Source of the DNA: a virus | Virus record (IMG/VR): IMGVR_UViG_3300031951_000579 | Coordinates: 1 to 36,504 of that record | Length of the DNA stretch: 36,504 bases | Reading direction: 5' to 3' (one strand) | In this document: positions 1 to 7,393 of the stretch, in pieces | Layout: every line of letters begins with the position of its first letter | Numbering within the stretch: the first letter of the stretch is position 1 | Made by a program: the position numbers and the translations under genes | Notes under the pieces: generated by a model | Database searches by the model: none | Told to the model about the DNA's origin: nothing | The model's input: the letters and a program-made list of their open reading frames with translations, nothing else

Positions 1-334
1 ACCCCATCGCTTTAGCTGCCCGAGTGACTGCGCCGTACAACTTAGAATTAGCGTTGGGCGTGCCGTCGGTGCAAGTTCGAGTGACTTCTAACGTGCGCCC
101 GTCATCCAACGCGCGCGCTACTGGACGCCCGGCCACAGCTACACCCACAAGCGCGCCGTCAACCATCACGCCAAGGCTAAACTTATGCCCTATTGGCGGC
201 TTGTTATGCCGATGATGTTGCGCCACAAAGCCCTGCGCTTGTTTAAGTGAAAGAGGCACGATCTCTAAAATTTTTGATCTCCCGCATGCTTTAAAGTTTA
301 TGCCGTTGCAAACTTCAAAGCGATGGTATACCAT
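1..334 (-). CDS. XF1762-like phage protein (GNAT-like), partial
   Basis: Leftward gene whose C-terminus lies outside the window. The reverse-strand translation contains HHRHNKPPIGHKFSLGV followed by GVAVAGRPVARALDDG, then EVTRTCTDGTPNANSKLYGA. I recognise this as the conserved core of the XF1762 family, small phage and prophage proteins that resemble acetyltransferases; the substrate is unknown. The start is uncertain. The in-frame ATG at 334 has only a weak GGA upstream and gives an unusual N-terminal extension of about 21 residues. An ATT codon at 271, preceded by GGGAG at the ideal distance, would give MLEIVPLSLKQAQ, which fits the family start better. A GTG lies at 259. The gene is divergent from the replication operon. 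Confidence 0.75.
   Translation of the reverse strand, partial: MVYHRFEVCNGINFKACGRSKILEIVPLSLKQAQGFVAQHHRHNKPPIGHKFSLGVMVDGALVGVAVAGRPVARALDDGRTLEVTRTCTDGTPNANSKLYGAVTRAAKAMG
323..334. repeat. 12-bp perfect palindrome between divergent genes
   Basis: ATGGTATACCAT reads the same on both strands and lies in the gap between the leftward XF1762-like gene and the rightward operon. Each arm contains an ATG that opens a reading frame, one on each strand. It could be an operator, or chance; nothing else in the window repeats it. Confidence 0.3.
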
Positions 335-367
335 GCGGTTTCCGTTAGTCAACTACAGGAGATTGAA

Positions 368-607
368 GTGAGCGCGATGGACCAGAACAAACAAGTGCAG
401 ACGCACGAGCAAACGGTGTACGTGTTGCGCGGGATTACTTACGTGCCGCACTACCGCAATAAAGAAATCTTCGTCGGCCCCGGCTACCCGCGTCACAACA
501 TGACGCTGTACACGGCAGCAGACCTGCTCGCGTTGGGCGCTGTTGAGAGCGTGGACTTCTTGTGGTCACGCGGCGTTGGTGGTCGTGTTAGCGTGGGGCA
601 GCCATGA
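368..607 (+). CDS. small hypothetical protein, first gene of the replication operon
   Basis: A 79-residue protein that I do not recognise. I chose the GTG at 368 because AGGAG (357-361) sits six bases upstream. An ATG at 377 would leave a 15-base gap, and the ATG at 323 has no ribosome binding site. The sequence includes QTVYVLRGITYVPHYRNKEI and ends in a glycine-rich RGVGGRVSVG stretch. No signal peptide or membrane segment is seen. Its stop overlaps the start of the DUF2800 gene (ATGA), so the two are probably translationally coupled. This places it with DNA replication or repair functions, but no specific role can be assigned. Confidence 0.7.
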   Translation: MSAMDQNKQVQTHEQTVYVLRGITYVPHYRNKEIFVGPGYPRHNMTLYTAADLLALGAVESVDFLWSRGVGGRVSVGQP

Positions 608-1677
608 GCCATTCTAAAATCGTAGGTGGGTCGTCCGCCGAGCGCGTCATCAAATGTCCGGCCAGCGTCAAGCTCTCGCAGCAGATGCCCGCGCAAGAAG
701 AAAACGATGACATGCGCGAAGGCACACGCCGGCACGAGCTGCTGCAAGCGGTGTTGGAAGAGAAGATCGACTCGCGCAACATCGACGACGAGAAGGTGCT
801 GGCCGCGCTGAATCTGTTCGACAACGAGGTCGACCCGCACGCCGAGGCGCTCTTCGATCTTGAGAAGCGCGTCCACTATCTGTGGAACCCCGACGTGTTC
901 GGCACTGTCGACATGATTGGCGTGCTCGACAAAGACACTGCATACGTGCTCGACTGGAAGACCGGCGACGGGCACCAGGTGACAGCAGCAGAGAACTATC
1001 AGTTGCTCTTCTACGCCGCTGCGGCGCTGTCGTGCGACCATTGGGCCTTCCGTGACCGGACATTCGTTGAGCTCATCATCGTGCAACCGCCGGTCGTGCG
1101 GCGCTGGGTGACTGACAAGGCGCGTCTGCGTGAGTTCGAGCATGAGCTGCGCATGGCCCTTGCCGCTGCCGAGCGGGACACCGCACCCCACGCAGGCGAG
1201 CACTGCAAGTGGTGCCCGGCCAAGATCATCTGCCCGGCGATGAACGGCGCGCGCGACCGTCTGATCAAGGCGGAGCTCGACGCGCTGCCGATACAGGCGA
1301 TTGCTGCTATCCTGCAAGACGCTGAGCGGGTCGAGGCGGTCATCGACGCCGCGCGTAAGGCGGCGCTCGCGGTGCTTGAGAAAGGCGGCCAGGTGCCAGG
1401 GTATAAACTTGTACCGAAGCGCGCTCAGCGCTCGTGGGCTAAAGAACAAGAGGCCAAGGAGGCGATTGTCGCCCTTGGCGTCGCGGAGTCTGAACTGATG
1501 GACTTAAAGAGTCCCGCGCAGGTTGAGAAGGTGCTGAAGACGCACAAGCTCAAACTGCCCGAGGGTCTGACGGTTTCTGTCAGTTCTGGCGACACCATCG
1601 CACCGGAGAGCGATCCTCGGCCAGCGAAGGTGCTAATCGGGCAGCAGTTGACTGCGGCCCTCTCTAAACTTGTCTAA
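604..1677 (+). CDS. DUF2800 family, PD-(D/E)XK nuclease-like protein with Fe-S cysteines
   Basis: 357 residues. The N-terminal GGSSAERVIKCPASVKLS with EGTRRHELL (His44), the core GTVDMIG (Asp103) and VLDWKTG (Asp117, Lys119), and the QLLFY element (Gln133, Tyr137) match the Cas4/RecB-like PD-(D/E)XK exonuclease layout of DUF2800. Cys18 with Cys201, Cys204 and Cys210 (CKWCPAKIIC) form the four-cysteine set that holds a 4Fe-4S cluster in Cas4/AddB-type nucleases. DUF2800 genes commonly lie beside phage DNA polymerases and ssDNA-binding proteins, as here. The likely role is end processing in replication or recombination. The residues are visible; the activity is inferred from the family. Confidence 0.85.
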   Translation: MSHSKIVGGSSAERVIKCPASVKLSQQMPAQEENDDMREGTRRHELLQAVLEEKIDSRNIDDEKVLAALNLFDNEVDPHAEALFDLEKRVHYLWNPDVFGTVDMIGVLDKDTAYVLDWKTGDGHQVTAAENYQLLFYAAAALSCDHWAFRDRTFVELIIVQPPVVRRWVTDKARLREFEHELRMALAAAERDTAPHAGEHCKWCPAKIICPAMNGARDRLIKAELDALPIQAIAAILQDAERVEAVIDAARKAALAVLEKGGQVPGYKLVPKRAQRSWAKEQEAKEAIVALGVAESELMDLKSPAQVEKVLKTHKLKLPEGLTVSVSSGDTIAPESDPRPAKVLIGQQLTAALSKLV

Positions 1678-1686
1678 GGAAAAGTC

Positions 1687-2328
1687 ATGTCCAATCTCGT
1701 AAAGTTCGCTCAAGCAGGTCTTCCCGCTGTTCAAACGCTCGCCACCAGCCTTCGCACGCTAGAAACCGTAGCGCCCATGTCGTCTGCCATCATCAAGATG
1801 GACAAGACGGGCCATTGGGTCTATGGCGCCGATCAGACCGAAGCTGAAGACGACGCCCGCTGGGCGGTCAACCCCTTCTCGTTTGTCCATGGCTTTATCG
1901 CGTGGGGCGACGGTGAGGTGCTGGCCGAAAAGATGTCGTCTGTGACCCAACCGTTGCCCGAGCTTGACGCCGCGCCCCCAAGCGCGAAGAAGGGCTGGGA
2001 GCAGCAGGTAGGGTTGATGCTGAAGTGCCTGTCTGGTGAAGACGCGGGTCTTGAGTGCCGCTACACCACCACGTCAGTGGGCGGTAAGCGCGCCGTGCAG
2101 ACGCTTGCCGTGGCCATCGCGGCGCAGGTAGAGAAGGATCCAGAGCGCCCCGTGCCGATCGTGACGCTGGGCAAGGATCACTATCAGCATAAGTCGTACG
2201 GTCGCATCTACACGCCGGTCTTTGAGATCGTCGAATGGGTGTCGATGGATGGTGAGGATGTCCAAAAATTGGATACCCCTGCCGCTGAGAACCCTGAAGG
2301 CCCACGCCGTCGCCGGCGCGCGGCCTGA
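1687..2328 (+). CDS. probable ssDNA-binding protein (by position), otherwise hypothetical
   Basis: 213 residues, starting nine bases after the DUF2800 gene, with AAGGAAA just upstream of the ATG. It sits in the DUF2800 / this gene / DNA polymerase order, where many phages carry a DUF2815-type single-stranded DNA-binding protein. The body is a mixed alpha/beta sequence with aromatic patches (GHWVYGAD, NPFSFVHGFIAWGDGE, KSYGRIYTPVFEIVEW). The C-terminus is basic (PRRRRRAA), unlike the acidic tail of bacterial SSB. No family signature is certain, so the role rests mainly on neighbourhood. It is possibly the last gene before the structured gap at 2329-2565. Confidence 0.6.
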   Translation: MSNLVKFAQAGLPAVQTLATSLRTLETVAPMSSAIIKMDKTGHWVYGADQTEAEDDARWAVNPFSFVHGFIAWGDGEVLAEKMSSVTQPLPELDAAPPSAKKGWEQQVGLMLKCLSGEDAGLECRYTTTSVGGKRAVQTLAVAIAAQVEKDPERPVPIVTLGKDHYQHKSYGRIYTPVFEIVEWVSMDGEDVQKLDTPAAENPEGPRRRRRAA

Positions 2329-2565
2329 TAGTGACGCCCAGCCGGCGGTGGCGTGAAACACCGGCAGCTTGTCACGCCCTCGTGCAGTGTCTCCTCGGGC
2401 GGGGGCAAGCTGACAGCCCGGAAAGACGGGCATTTATGCTACAGTTCACATGCGCTTGGCGGCGCGTCAAAGGTAAGCCCTGTTCTGCATTCTGCTCGAT
2501 ACCTTCGAGTCCGCCAACGCCCGCAAGGGTGAGAATGCAGACCAGGGCTTTTTGTTTGGTGAACC
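2329..2565 (+). other. structured intergenic region with small hairpins and a weak promoter candidate
   Basis: No convincing gene here. Reading rightward: a 7-bp inverted repeat CAGCTTG/CAAGCTG (2365-2371 and 2406-2412), then a tight hairpin GCCCG-GAAAGA-CGGGC (2416-2431). A TATGCT (2435-2440) could be a -10 box, with CTGACA (2410-2415) 19 bp upstream as a poor -35. The long hairpin at 2475-2553 follows. The layout would suit a processed or newly started transcript for the HNH and polymerase genes. The promoter call is weak. Confidence 0.35.
2475..2553 (+). terminator. long 19-bp stem hairpin with T-run upstream of the HNH gene
   Basis: Arms at 2475-2493 and 2532-2550 pair over 19 bp with one mismatch (AAGCCCTG/T/TCTGCATTCT against AAGCCCTG/G/TCTGCATTCT). 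They enclose a 38-base loop with its own small hairpin, CTCGA-TACCT-TCGAG. The right arm runs into TTTTT, as in a Rho-independent terminator. The HNH start codon follows 12 bases later. It may terminate or attenuate the upstream transcript, or form a 5' leader that controls the endonuclease. Confidence 0.6.
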
Positions 2566-3066
2566 ATGCAAGAAGTTTGGAAAGCTATCCCTGGCTATGA
2601 AGGGCGATATGAAGTGAGCGATCAAGGGCGCGTTCGGTCGACGCAACTAAACCGCATATTGAAGCCTAATAAGATGATCCATGAGTACGTCTGCGTGCAT
2701 TTATATTCAGGTGGCAAACACACTCGATCGGTAAAGACCATTCATCAGCTTGTCGCGCAATCGTTTCTCGAAAACCCGCACGGATGTCGTGAAGTTAACC
2801 ACAAAAATTTTTTGCGATCCGACAATCGAGCTGAAAATTTAGAGTGGGTAACCCGCAAAGAAAACGTACGTCATGCGCTAGCCGCAGGCCGTCGCGTCAA
2901 GCCAGAAAAACGCATCATGGGCATCAATCTGCACACTAAAGAAATAGTGGCTTTTGAGAGTCAAATTGACGCGGAGATTGCCATGCGAGGAAAACAAACA
3001 GGCGGCATCAGCGGCGCGATGAAGCGCAATCGCCCCGCGTACGGCTATGTGTGGTGGTGCGCATGA
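2566..3066 (+). CDS. NUMOD4-HNH homing endonuclease
   Basis: 166 residues. Residues 1-45 (EVWKAIPGYEGRYEVSDQGR) are a NUMOD4 DNA-binding motif. Residues 58-103 are an HNH_3-type nuclease: His60 in IHQLVAQSF, the VNHK pair Asn78-His79, then DNRAENLEW with Asn87 and Asn91. The C-terminal region, with a repeat-like GINLHTKEIVAFESQIDAEI, resembles a NUMOD1/IENR1 helix-turn-helix. Such free-standing nucleases cut alleles lacking them and spread by repair. The gene lies between the replication genes, follows a long hairpin, and its end overlaps the polymerase start by four bases. Its base use is more A/T-rich than that of its neighbours, consistent with later arrival. Confidence 0.9.
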   Translation: MQEVWKAIPGYEGRYEVSDQGRVRSTQLNRILKPNKMIHEYVCVHLYSGGKHTRSVKTIHQLVAQSFLENPHGCREVNHKNFLRSDNRAENLEWVTRKENVRHALAAGRRVKPEKRIMGINLHTKEIVAFESQIDAEIAMRGKQTGGISGAMKRNRPAYGYVWWCA

Positions 3067-5012
3067 TTCTTTGGCTTGACAGCGAAACGCGCAGCCGCTG
3101 CGATCTTAGGGCGCGAGGGCCATATAACTATGCAAGAGACGCATCAACGGAAATATTGTGTCTGGCGTATGCGTTTGACGATGAAGAAGTAGATATATGG
3201 ATGCCAGGCCAGCCGTTTCCGCAGCGCGTCAGCGATCACTTTGCGAACGGGGGCCAAATACGAGTCCATAACGCCGCCTTTGACCGACTGATTCTCTGGT
3301 ATGTCCTCTGCCCCGACCTTGACCTGCCGGAGCCTGCGCTGGAGCAGTTCTATTGCACCGCAGCACAAGCCCGGTCTAACTGCGCGCCTGGTTCGCTCGA
3401 AGACGTCGGGCGGTTTGCGGGCGCGAGCATGAAGAAAGACCATCGTGGCGCGCAACTGGTCCGTAAGTGCTGTGTGCCGCCGTTTAAACATACCGAGCAG
3501 GACTTGCAGGATTTGTTCGAGTATTGCCGTCAAGACGTCCGCGCCATGCGAGCGGTCAGCAAGGGCATGCGCGACCTGTCAGCCGATGAGCTTGCCGATT
3601 ACCATGTCAACGAACGAATCAACGACCGGGGCGTGCTGGTCGATGTTGATCTGTGTCACGCGGCGATGCGATACAGCGAGGCCGAGCGCGTGGAAATCGA
3701 GGCGCGCGTCGTGGAGTTGACCGAGGGCATGGTCACGTCGGTGCGCTCGCCTAAGATGCGTGCGTGGGTCTTAGATCGACTGGGCCCCGAGGCCCGGAAG
3801 CTCGCTAAGTCATTTAAAGGCGGCGAGCCGAAGGACAGCATCGACAAAACAGTGCGGGCAAACCTGCTTGCGATGGAGAATCCTGATGAAGTACCGAGCG
3901 TCGTCTCCGAAGTTATCCAATGCGCCGACGACTTATGGGCAAGCTCGACTGCGAAGTTTAGCCGCCTCGCATCGTTGGCTGACGCAGAAGATCAGAGAAT
4001 CCGAGGTGCGTTTGTATTTGCTGGAGGCGCGGCGACAGGTCGAGCTAGCTCATATGGCGCACAGGTCCACAACTTCCCTCGGAAAGCCGCCAAAAAGCCC
4101 GCTGATCTTAGACACGCCCTCGTACGAGGCCACAGCGTCGTTCCAGCCTACGGACCGCGAGTCACCGACGTCCTGAAGTCGATGCTGCGCCCGGCGTTGG
4201 TCCCCGCGCCGGGTAAGCAGTTTGTTGTGGCCGACTGGTCGGCTATCGAGGGCCGCGTCAACCCGTGGCTGGCGAATAGCCCAGCAGGCGAGAAAAAGCT
4301 CGACATCTTCCGCGAGCGGCTTGACCCGTACAAGGTCAACGCCGCTGCGACCTACGGCGTGGCGTATGAGGCAGTCACCGACGATCAGCGCCAGGTCGGT
4401 AAGGTGCAGGAGTTAGCGCTCGGGTTCGGCGGGTCGATCGGCGCGTTTAGCGCGATGGGCCGCGTCTACGGCGTGCGCTTTGATGAGCCGCAAGCGCGGC
4501 GGATCGTTGACGCCTGGCGTCGTGCGAACCCGTGGGCGGTGGCGTTCTGGCAGGCGCTTGAGAACGCCTACATGTCCGCGATGCGTCACCGGGGGCATGA
4601 GTTCAGCGCGGGCCGCGTGACCTACGTCTATGACGGACAGCATCTCTGGTACATGCTGCCGAGCGGGCGCGTGCTCTGCTACCCCTACGCTAAGTTTGAA
4701 GGCGAGCATCTGACCTACGCCAAGGCCGCGTGGAAGCCTGCGGCTGACGCGACCGAATGGCCGCGTGCGCGCTTGTGGTCTGGGCTTGCGTGCGAGAACG
4801 TGACGCAGGCGAGCGCCCATGACATCCTACGGGCGGCGCTGCGGCAGGTGCCGGATGTTGTGCTGCATGTCCACGATGAAATCGTTGTCGAGACAGCCGA
4901 CCCGGACGCGGCGAAGGTAGAGCTTGAGCGTATGATGACGACCCCACCAGCGTGGGCCACAGGATTACCGCTGGCCGTCGAGGCCAAGGTGATGAGCGTG
5001 TATGGCAAATGA
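3063..5012 (+). CDS. family A DNA polymerase with 3'-5' exonuclease
   Basis: 650 residues from the ATG at 3063 (an ATG at 3051 would add four residues; MILWLDSET is the natural family start). Exonuclease motifs: Exo I LDSET (Asp6, Glu8), Exo II VHNAAFD (Asn70, Asp74), Exo III YCRQD (Tyr154, Asp158). Polymerase motifs: A VVADWSAIEGR (Asp391), B RQVGKVQELALGFGGS (Lys447), C VHDE (His604, Asp605, Glu606). All catalytic residues are present. There is no 5'-3' exonuclease domain, as in T7-like and other phage enzymes. It copies the phage genome, probably with the neighbouring primase-helicase and perhaps the DnaN-like protein encoded on the other strand. Confidence 0.95.
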   Translation: MILWLDSETRSRCDLRARGPYNYARDASTEILCLAYAFDDEEVDIWMPGQPFPQRVSDHFANGGQIRVHNAAFDRLILWYVLCPDLDLPEPALEQFYCTAAQARSNCAPGSLEDVGRFAGASMKKDHRGAQLVRKCCVPPFKHTEQDLQDLFEYCRQDVRAMRAVSKGMRDLSADELADYHVNERINDRGVLVDVDLCHAAMRYSEAERVEIEARVVELTEGMVTSVRSPKMRAWVLDRLGPEARKLAKSFKGGEPKDSIDKTVRANLLAMENPDEVPSVVSEVIQCADDLWASSTAKFSRLASLADAEDQRIRGAFVFAGGAATGRASSYGAQVHNFPRKAAKKPADLRHALVRGHSVVPAYGPRVTDVLKSMLRPALVPAPGKQFVVADWSAIEGRVNPWLANSPAGEKKLDIFRERLDPYKVNAAATYGVAYEAVTDDQRQVGKVQELALGFGGSIGAFSAMGRVYGVRFDEPQARRIVDAWRRANPWAVAFWQALENAYMSAMRHRGHEFSAGRVTYVYDGQHLWYMLPSGRVLCYPYAKFEGEHLTYAKAAWKPAADATEWPRARLWSGLACENVTQASAHDILRAALRQVPDVVLHVHDEIVVETADPDAAKVELERMMTTPPAWATGLPLAVEAKVMSVYGK

Positions 5013-5015
5013 AAA

Positions 5016-5036
5016 CGCCCGCGGGCAAGGCGGGCG
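5016..5036 (+). other. GC-rich hairpin between polymerase and primase genes
   Basis: CGCCCGC (5016-5022) pairs with GCGGGCG (5030-5036) around a GGGCAAG loop, directly after the polymerase stop. It is flanked by AAAA and CTAAAA, not by a U-run, so it is not a clear terminator. It may block 3' decay or modulate expression of the next gene, whose ribosome binding site GGAGAG begins nine bases later. Confidence 0.5.
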
Positions 5037-5053
5037 CTAAAACCGGAGAGAAC

Positions 5054-7393
5054 ATGAACTTTGTCGATTATATCGTATCCCTTGCGCCCGAGGGCGAGAC
5101 CGTGTTGTTTGTGCGGCAAAAGCCCAAGCGTAACGCGGCGGGCGAGCTGCAATATCACGCCGATGGGGCGCTTAAGGCTACCTGGCCCGCGTTTCTGCCT
5201 GAACGGGCAAATCTGCAGGCCGAGGGCGCGGCTTGGTATGGCAACACGGGTTGTTTTGTCATCGACCGGTTTGTCGATGGCAAGGTCACAGCATCGGCTG
5301 CGGCGTGCGATTACGTGGTCTGCATGGTGCTCGATGACGTCGGGACTGACAAAGCCCCCAAGACCTCGCCCGTGCCGCCTACGTGGGTCATGGAAACCAG
5401 CGCAGGGTGCTATCAATGGGGCTATGCCTTCGACCCTGACAATCAACCGACCAAAGGCGCATATTCGGCGGCCATTCGCGCGATCGCCGCTGCGGGCTAC
5501 TCGGACCCTGGCGCGGTCAATCCGGTCAGAAACTTTCGCTTGCCAGATAGCGTCAACCTGAAACCCGACAAGGGTGGTTTCAAGGCCCGTCTGGTCGAGT
5601 TTCACCCTGAGCGCGTGTACAAGTTACCCGACCTCTGCGCCGCGCTGGGCGTTGAGCCGGGACCGGATGACACTAACGGTCTGCGCCCGGTGCGGTTGAG
5701 CGATGATGGGTCCGACGATGTGTTGGCGTGGTTGAGCGCGCAGGGGCTTGTGCTCGAGCGCCCCAACGGCGAGGGCTGGGCGGGTGTCGTATGCCCTAAT
5801 TCGAGCGAACACTCGGACGGCAACCCTGAAGGCCGTTACCTCGCATCAACGCGCGCCTACTGCTGCTATCACGGTCATTGCGAGGACTGGGACAGCGCGC
5901 GGTTTTTGCAGTGGGTCGCTGATCAGGGCGGGCCGAAACACACGCCGGGGCTGCGTGATGAGCTGCTAGCCGCCCGCATGGCCGAGGCGATGTCAAAGAT
6001 CACGCCGACCGAGGCGTTCCCCGACGCTGCGGCTGCGGTCGTGGCCGAGGTCGAGCGTCGCGAGGCGGGGCGGGTTGAGCGTGACGGTTGGTTTGAGCGG
6101 TTCGCGTACCTTCACGCCGATGACGGTTATTTTGATCTGGTCGAGCGTAAACAATATTCGCGCAGTAATTTCAACGCGATTTATCGGCATATCACCTGCT
6201 GGTCGGTGCATGCCGGGACTAATGGTAAGAAGCGCCGCGTCGAGGCGTCGATCAGTTTTGACGAAAACCGTCAGGCGATGGGCGCGCGGGTTCTGCAGGG
6301 CGTGACCTATGCTGCGGGTGAGTCAGTGCTGGTCGCACGCGCCGGGGACGTCTACGCGAACCTCTGGCGTGACGCGAGGCCAATCGTCGAGGGCGAGGCC
6401 GACGTTCGCCCGTGGCTTGATCTGGTCGAGCGGCTGTTGCCTGAGGCGTCCGAGCGCGAGCACCTGTTTGATTGGATGGCCTACAAGGTCCAAAACCCGC
6501 AACAGAAGATCAACCACGGCGTGCTGCTGGGCGGCGCGCCTGGTATCGGGAAAGATACAACCTTCGAGCCGTTTCTGTACGCGGTCGGCGGGCCGTCGCG
6601 CGAGAATGTCGCGCTCATCAAAAACGAAGAATTGAACTCGCAATGGGGATATTCGTTAATGGCGGAAGTGTTGGTCATTAACGAACTACGCCAGGCTGAT
6701 GCGTCCGATCGGCGCGCGCTCGAGAATCGGCTTAAGCCCTTGCTCGCTGCGCCGCCGGAATTGATACCGGTCAACCGCAAGGGCTTGCACCCGTTTGACG
6801 CTTTGAACCGGTTGAGCGTGGTCGCGTTCAGTAATGAGCGCATGGCGATTACGCTCCCGTCGGACGATCGCCGCTGGTACGTGCTCTGGTCGGACGCGCG
6901 CCCGCTGTCAAAGGCCGAGGGCGCAGCGATTTGGGACTGGTTTAAGGCCGGCGGGCGGGCAGCGGTCGCGGCTTGGTTACGCTCGAGGGACGTGAGCGCA
7001 TTCGCGCCTGGTGGCGCACCCCCGTTCACTGAGGCCAAGGCCATCATGCTATCGGCGGGTCTGTCGCTGGTCGAATCGGCGCTGGTCGAGATGATGCGAG
7101 ACAAGCGCGGGGAATTCGCATTGGGCGCGATTAAAGCCCCTTGGCAGGCTTTGGTTGACCGTCTGCAGCCTCTCATGCCGATCGGGTCGAAAGCAAGCGT
7201 ACACGCGCTCTTTCACGCGCTCCGCGAGGCGGGTTGGATTGATCTAGGCCGGGTCAAGGCGACCCCGAACGGTAGCAAGGTTCATTTGTACGCTTCGCCC
7301 GATACGCTCGAGAGTGTAGGAGGCAATCGCGCGGAGATTAAGCGGATGCTTGATAGCGCGAGCGGGTCTGTCGGCTTGCGAGCGGTCAAATGA
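5054..7393 (+). CDS. primase-helicase: RepB-like primase, zinc motif, D5/DUF5906 ATPase
   Basis: 779 residues from the ATG at 5054, which follows GGAGAG; the reading frame opens earlier at 4952 but inside the polymerase gene. The N-terminal 200 residues resemble AEP/RepB-type primases (VCMVLDDVGTD near residue 92; NPVRNFRLPDSVNLKP). A zinc-finger-like set follows: Cys247, His254, then CCYHGHC at 270-276, as in many phage primases. The C-terminal half is a superfamily 3 type ATPase with GGAPGIGKD (Lys500) and a Walker B-like EVLVINELRQ near residue 538. GKD replaces the usual GKS/T, as in DUF5906-type proteins. It probably primes and unwinds DNA for the upstream polymerase. The last codons overlap the next gene by four bases. 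Confidence 0.85.
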   Translation: MNFVDYIVSLAPEGETVLFVRQKPKRNAAGELQYHADGALKATWPAFLPERANLQAEGAAWYGNTGCFVIDRFVDGKVTASAAACDYVVCMVLDDVGTDKAPKTSPVPPTWVMETSAGCYQWGYAFDPDNQPTKGAYSAAIRAIAAAGYSDPGAVNPVRNFRLPDSVNLKPDKGGFKARLVEFHPERVYKLPDLCAALGVEPGPDDTNGLRPVRLSDDGSDDVLAWLSAQGLVLERPNGEGWAGVVCPNSSEHSDGNPEGRYLASTRAYCCYHGHCEDWDSARFLQWVADQGGPKHTPGLRDELLAARMAEAMSKITPTEAFPDAAAAVVAEVERREAGRVERDGWFERFAYLHADDGYFDLVERKQYSRSNFNAIYRHITCWSVHAGTNGKKRRVEASISFDENRQAMGARVLQGVTYAAGESVLVARAGDVYANLWRDARPIVEGEADVRPWLDLVERLLPEASEREHLFDWMAYKVQNPQQKINHGVLLGGAPGIGKDTTFEPFLYAVGGPSRENVALIKNEELNSQWGYSLMAEVLVINELRQADASDRRALENRLKPLLAAPPELIPVNRKGLHPFDALNRLSVVAFSNERMAITLPSDDRRWYVLWSDARPLSKAEGAAIWDWFKAGGRAAVAAWLRSRDVSAFAPGGAPPFTEAKAIMLSAGLSLVESALVEMMRDKRGEFALGAIKAPWQALVDRLQPLMPIGSKASVHALFHALREAGWIDLGRVKATPNGSKVHLYASPDTLESVGGNRAEIKRMLDSASGSVGLRAVK

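Noticed and set aside
24-215. 63-codon plus-strand frame at the window start
   Set aside because: It is the opposite strand of the XF1762-like gene, whose family motifs are clear; the plus-strand product is low-complexity Thr/Ser/Pro.
493-1449. 318-codon minus-strand frame
   Set aside because: Lies wholly opposite the DUF2800 gene and the small gene before it; Arg/His/Leu-rich shadow typical of GC-rich coding DNA.
2331-2600. 89-codon plus-strand frame in the gap before the HNH gene
   Set aside because: It runs through the long hairpin and into the HNH gene in another frame, has no ribosome binding site, and no protein-like pattern.
4715-5605. 296-codon minus-strand frame
   Set aside because: Covers the end of the polymerase and start of the primase gene on the other strand; no ribosome binding site or known motif.
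6481-7176. 231-codon minus-strand frame
   Set aside because: Antisense to the ATPase domain of the primase-helicase, whose Walker motif is clear.
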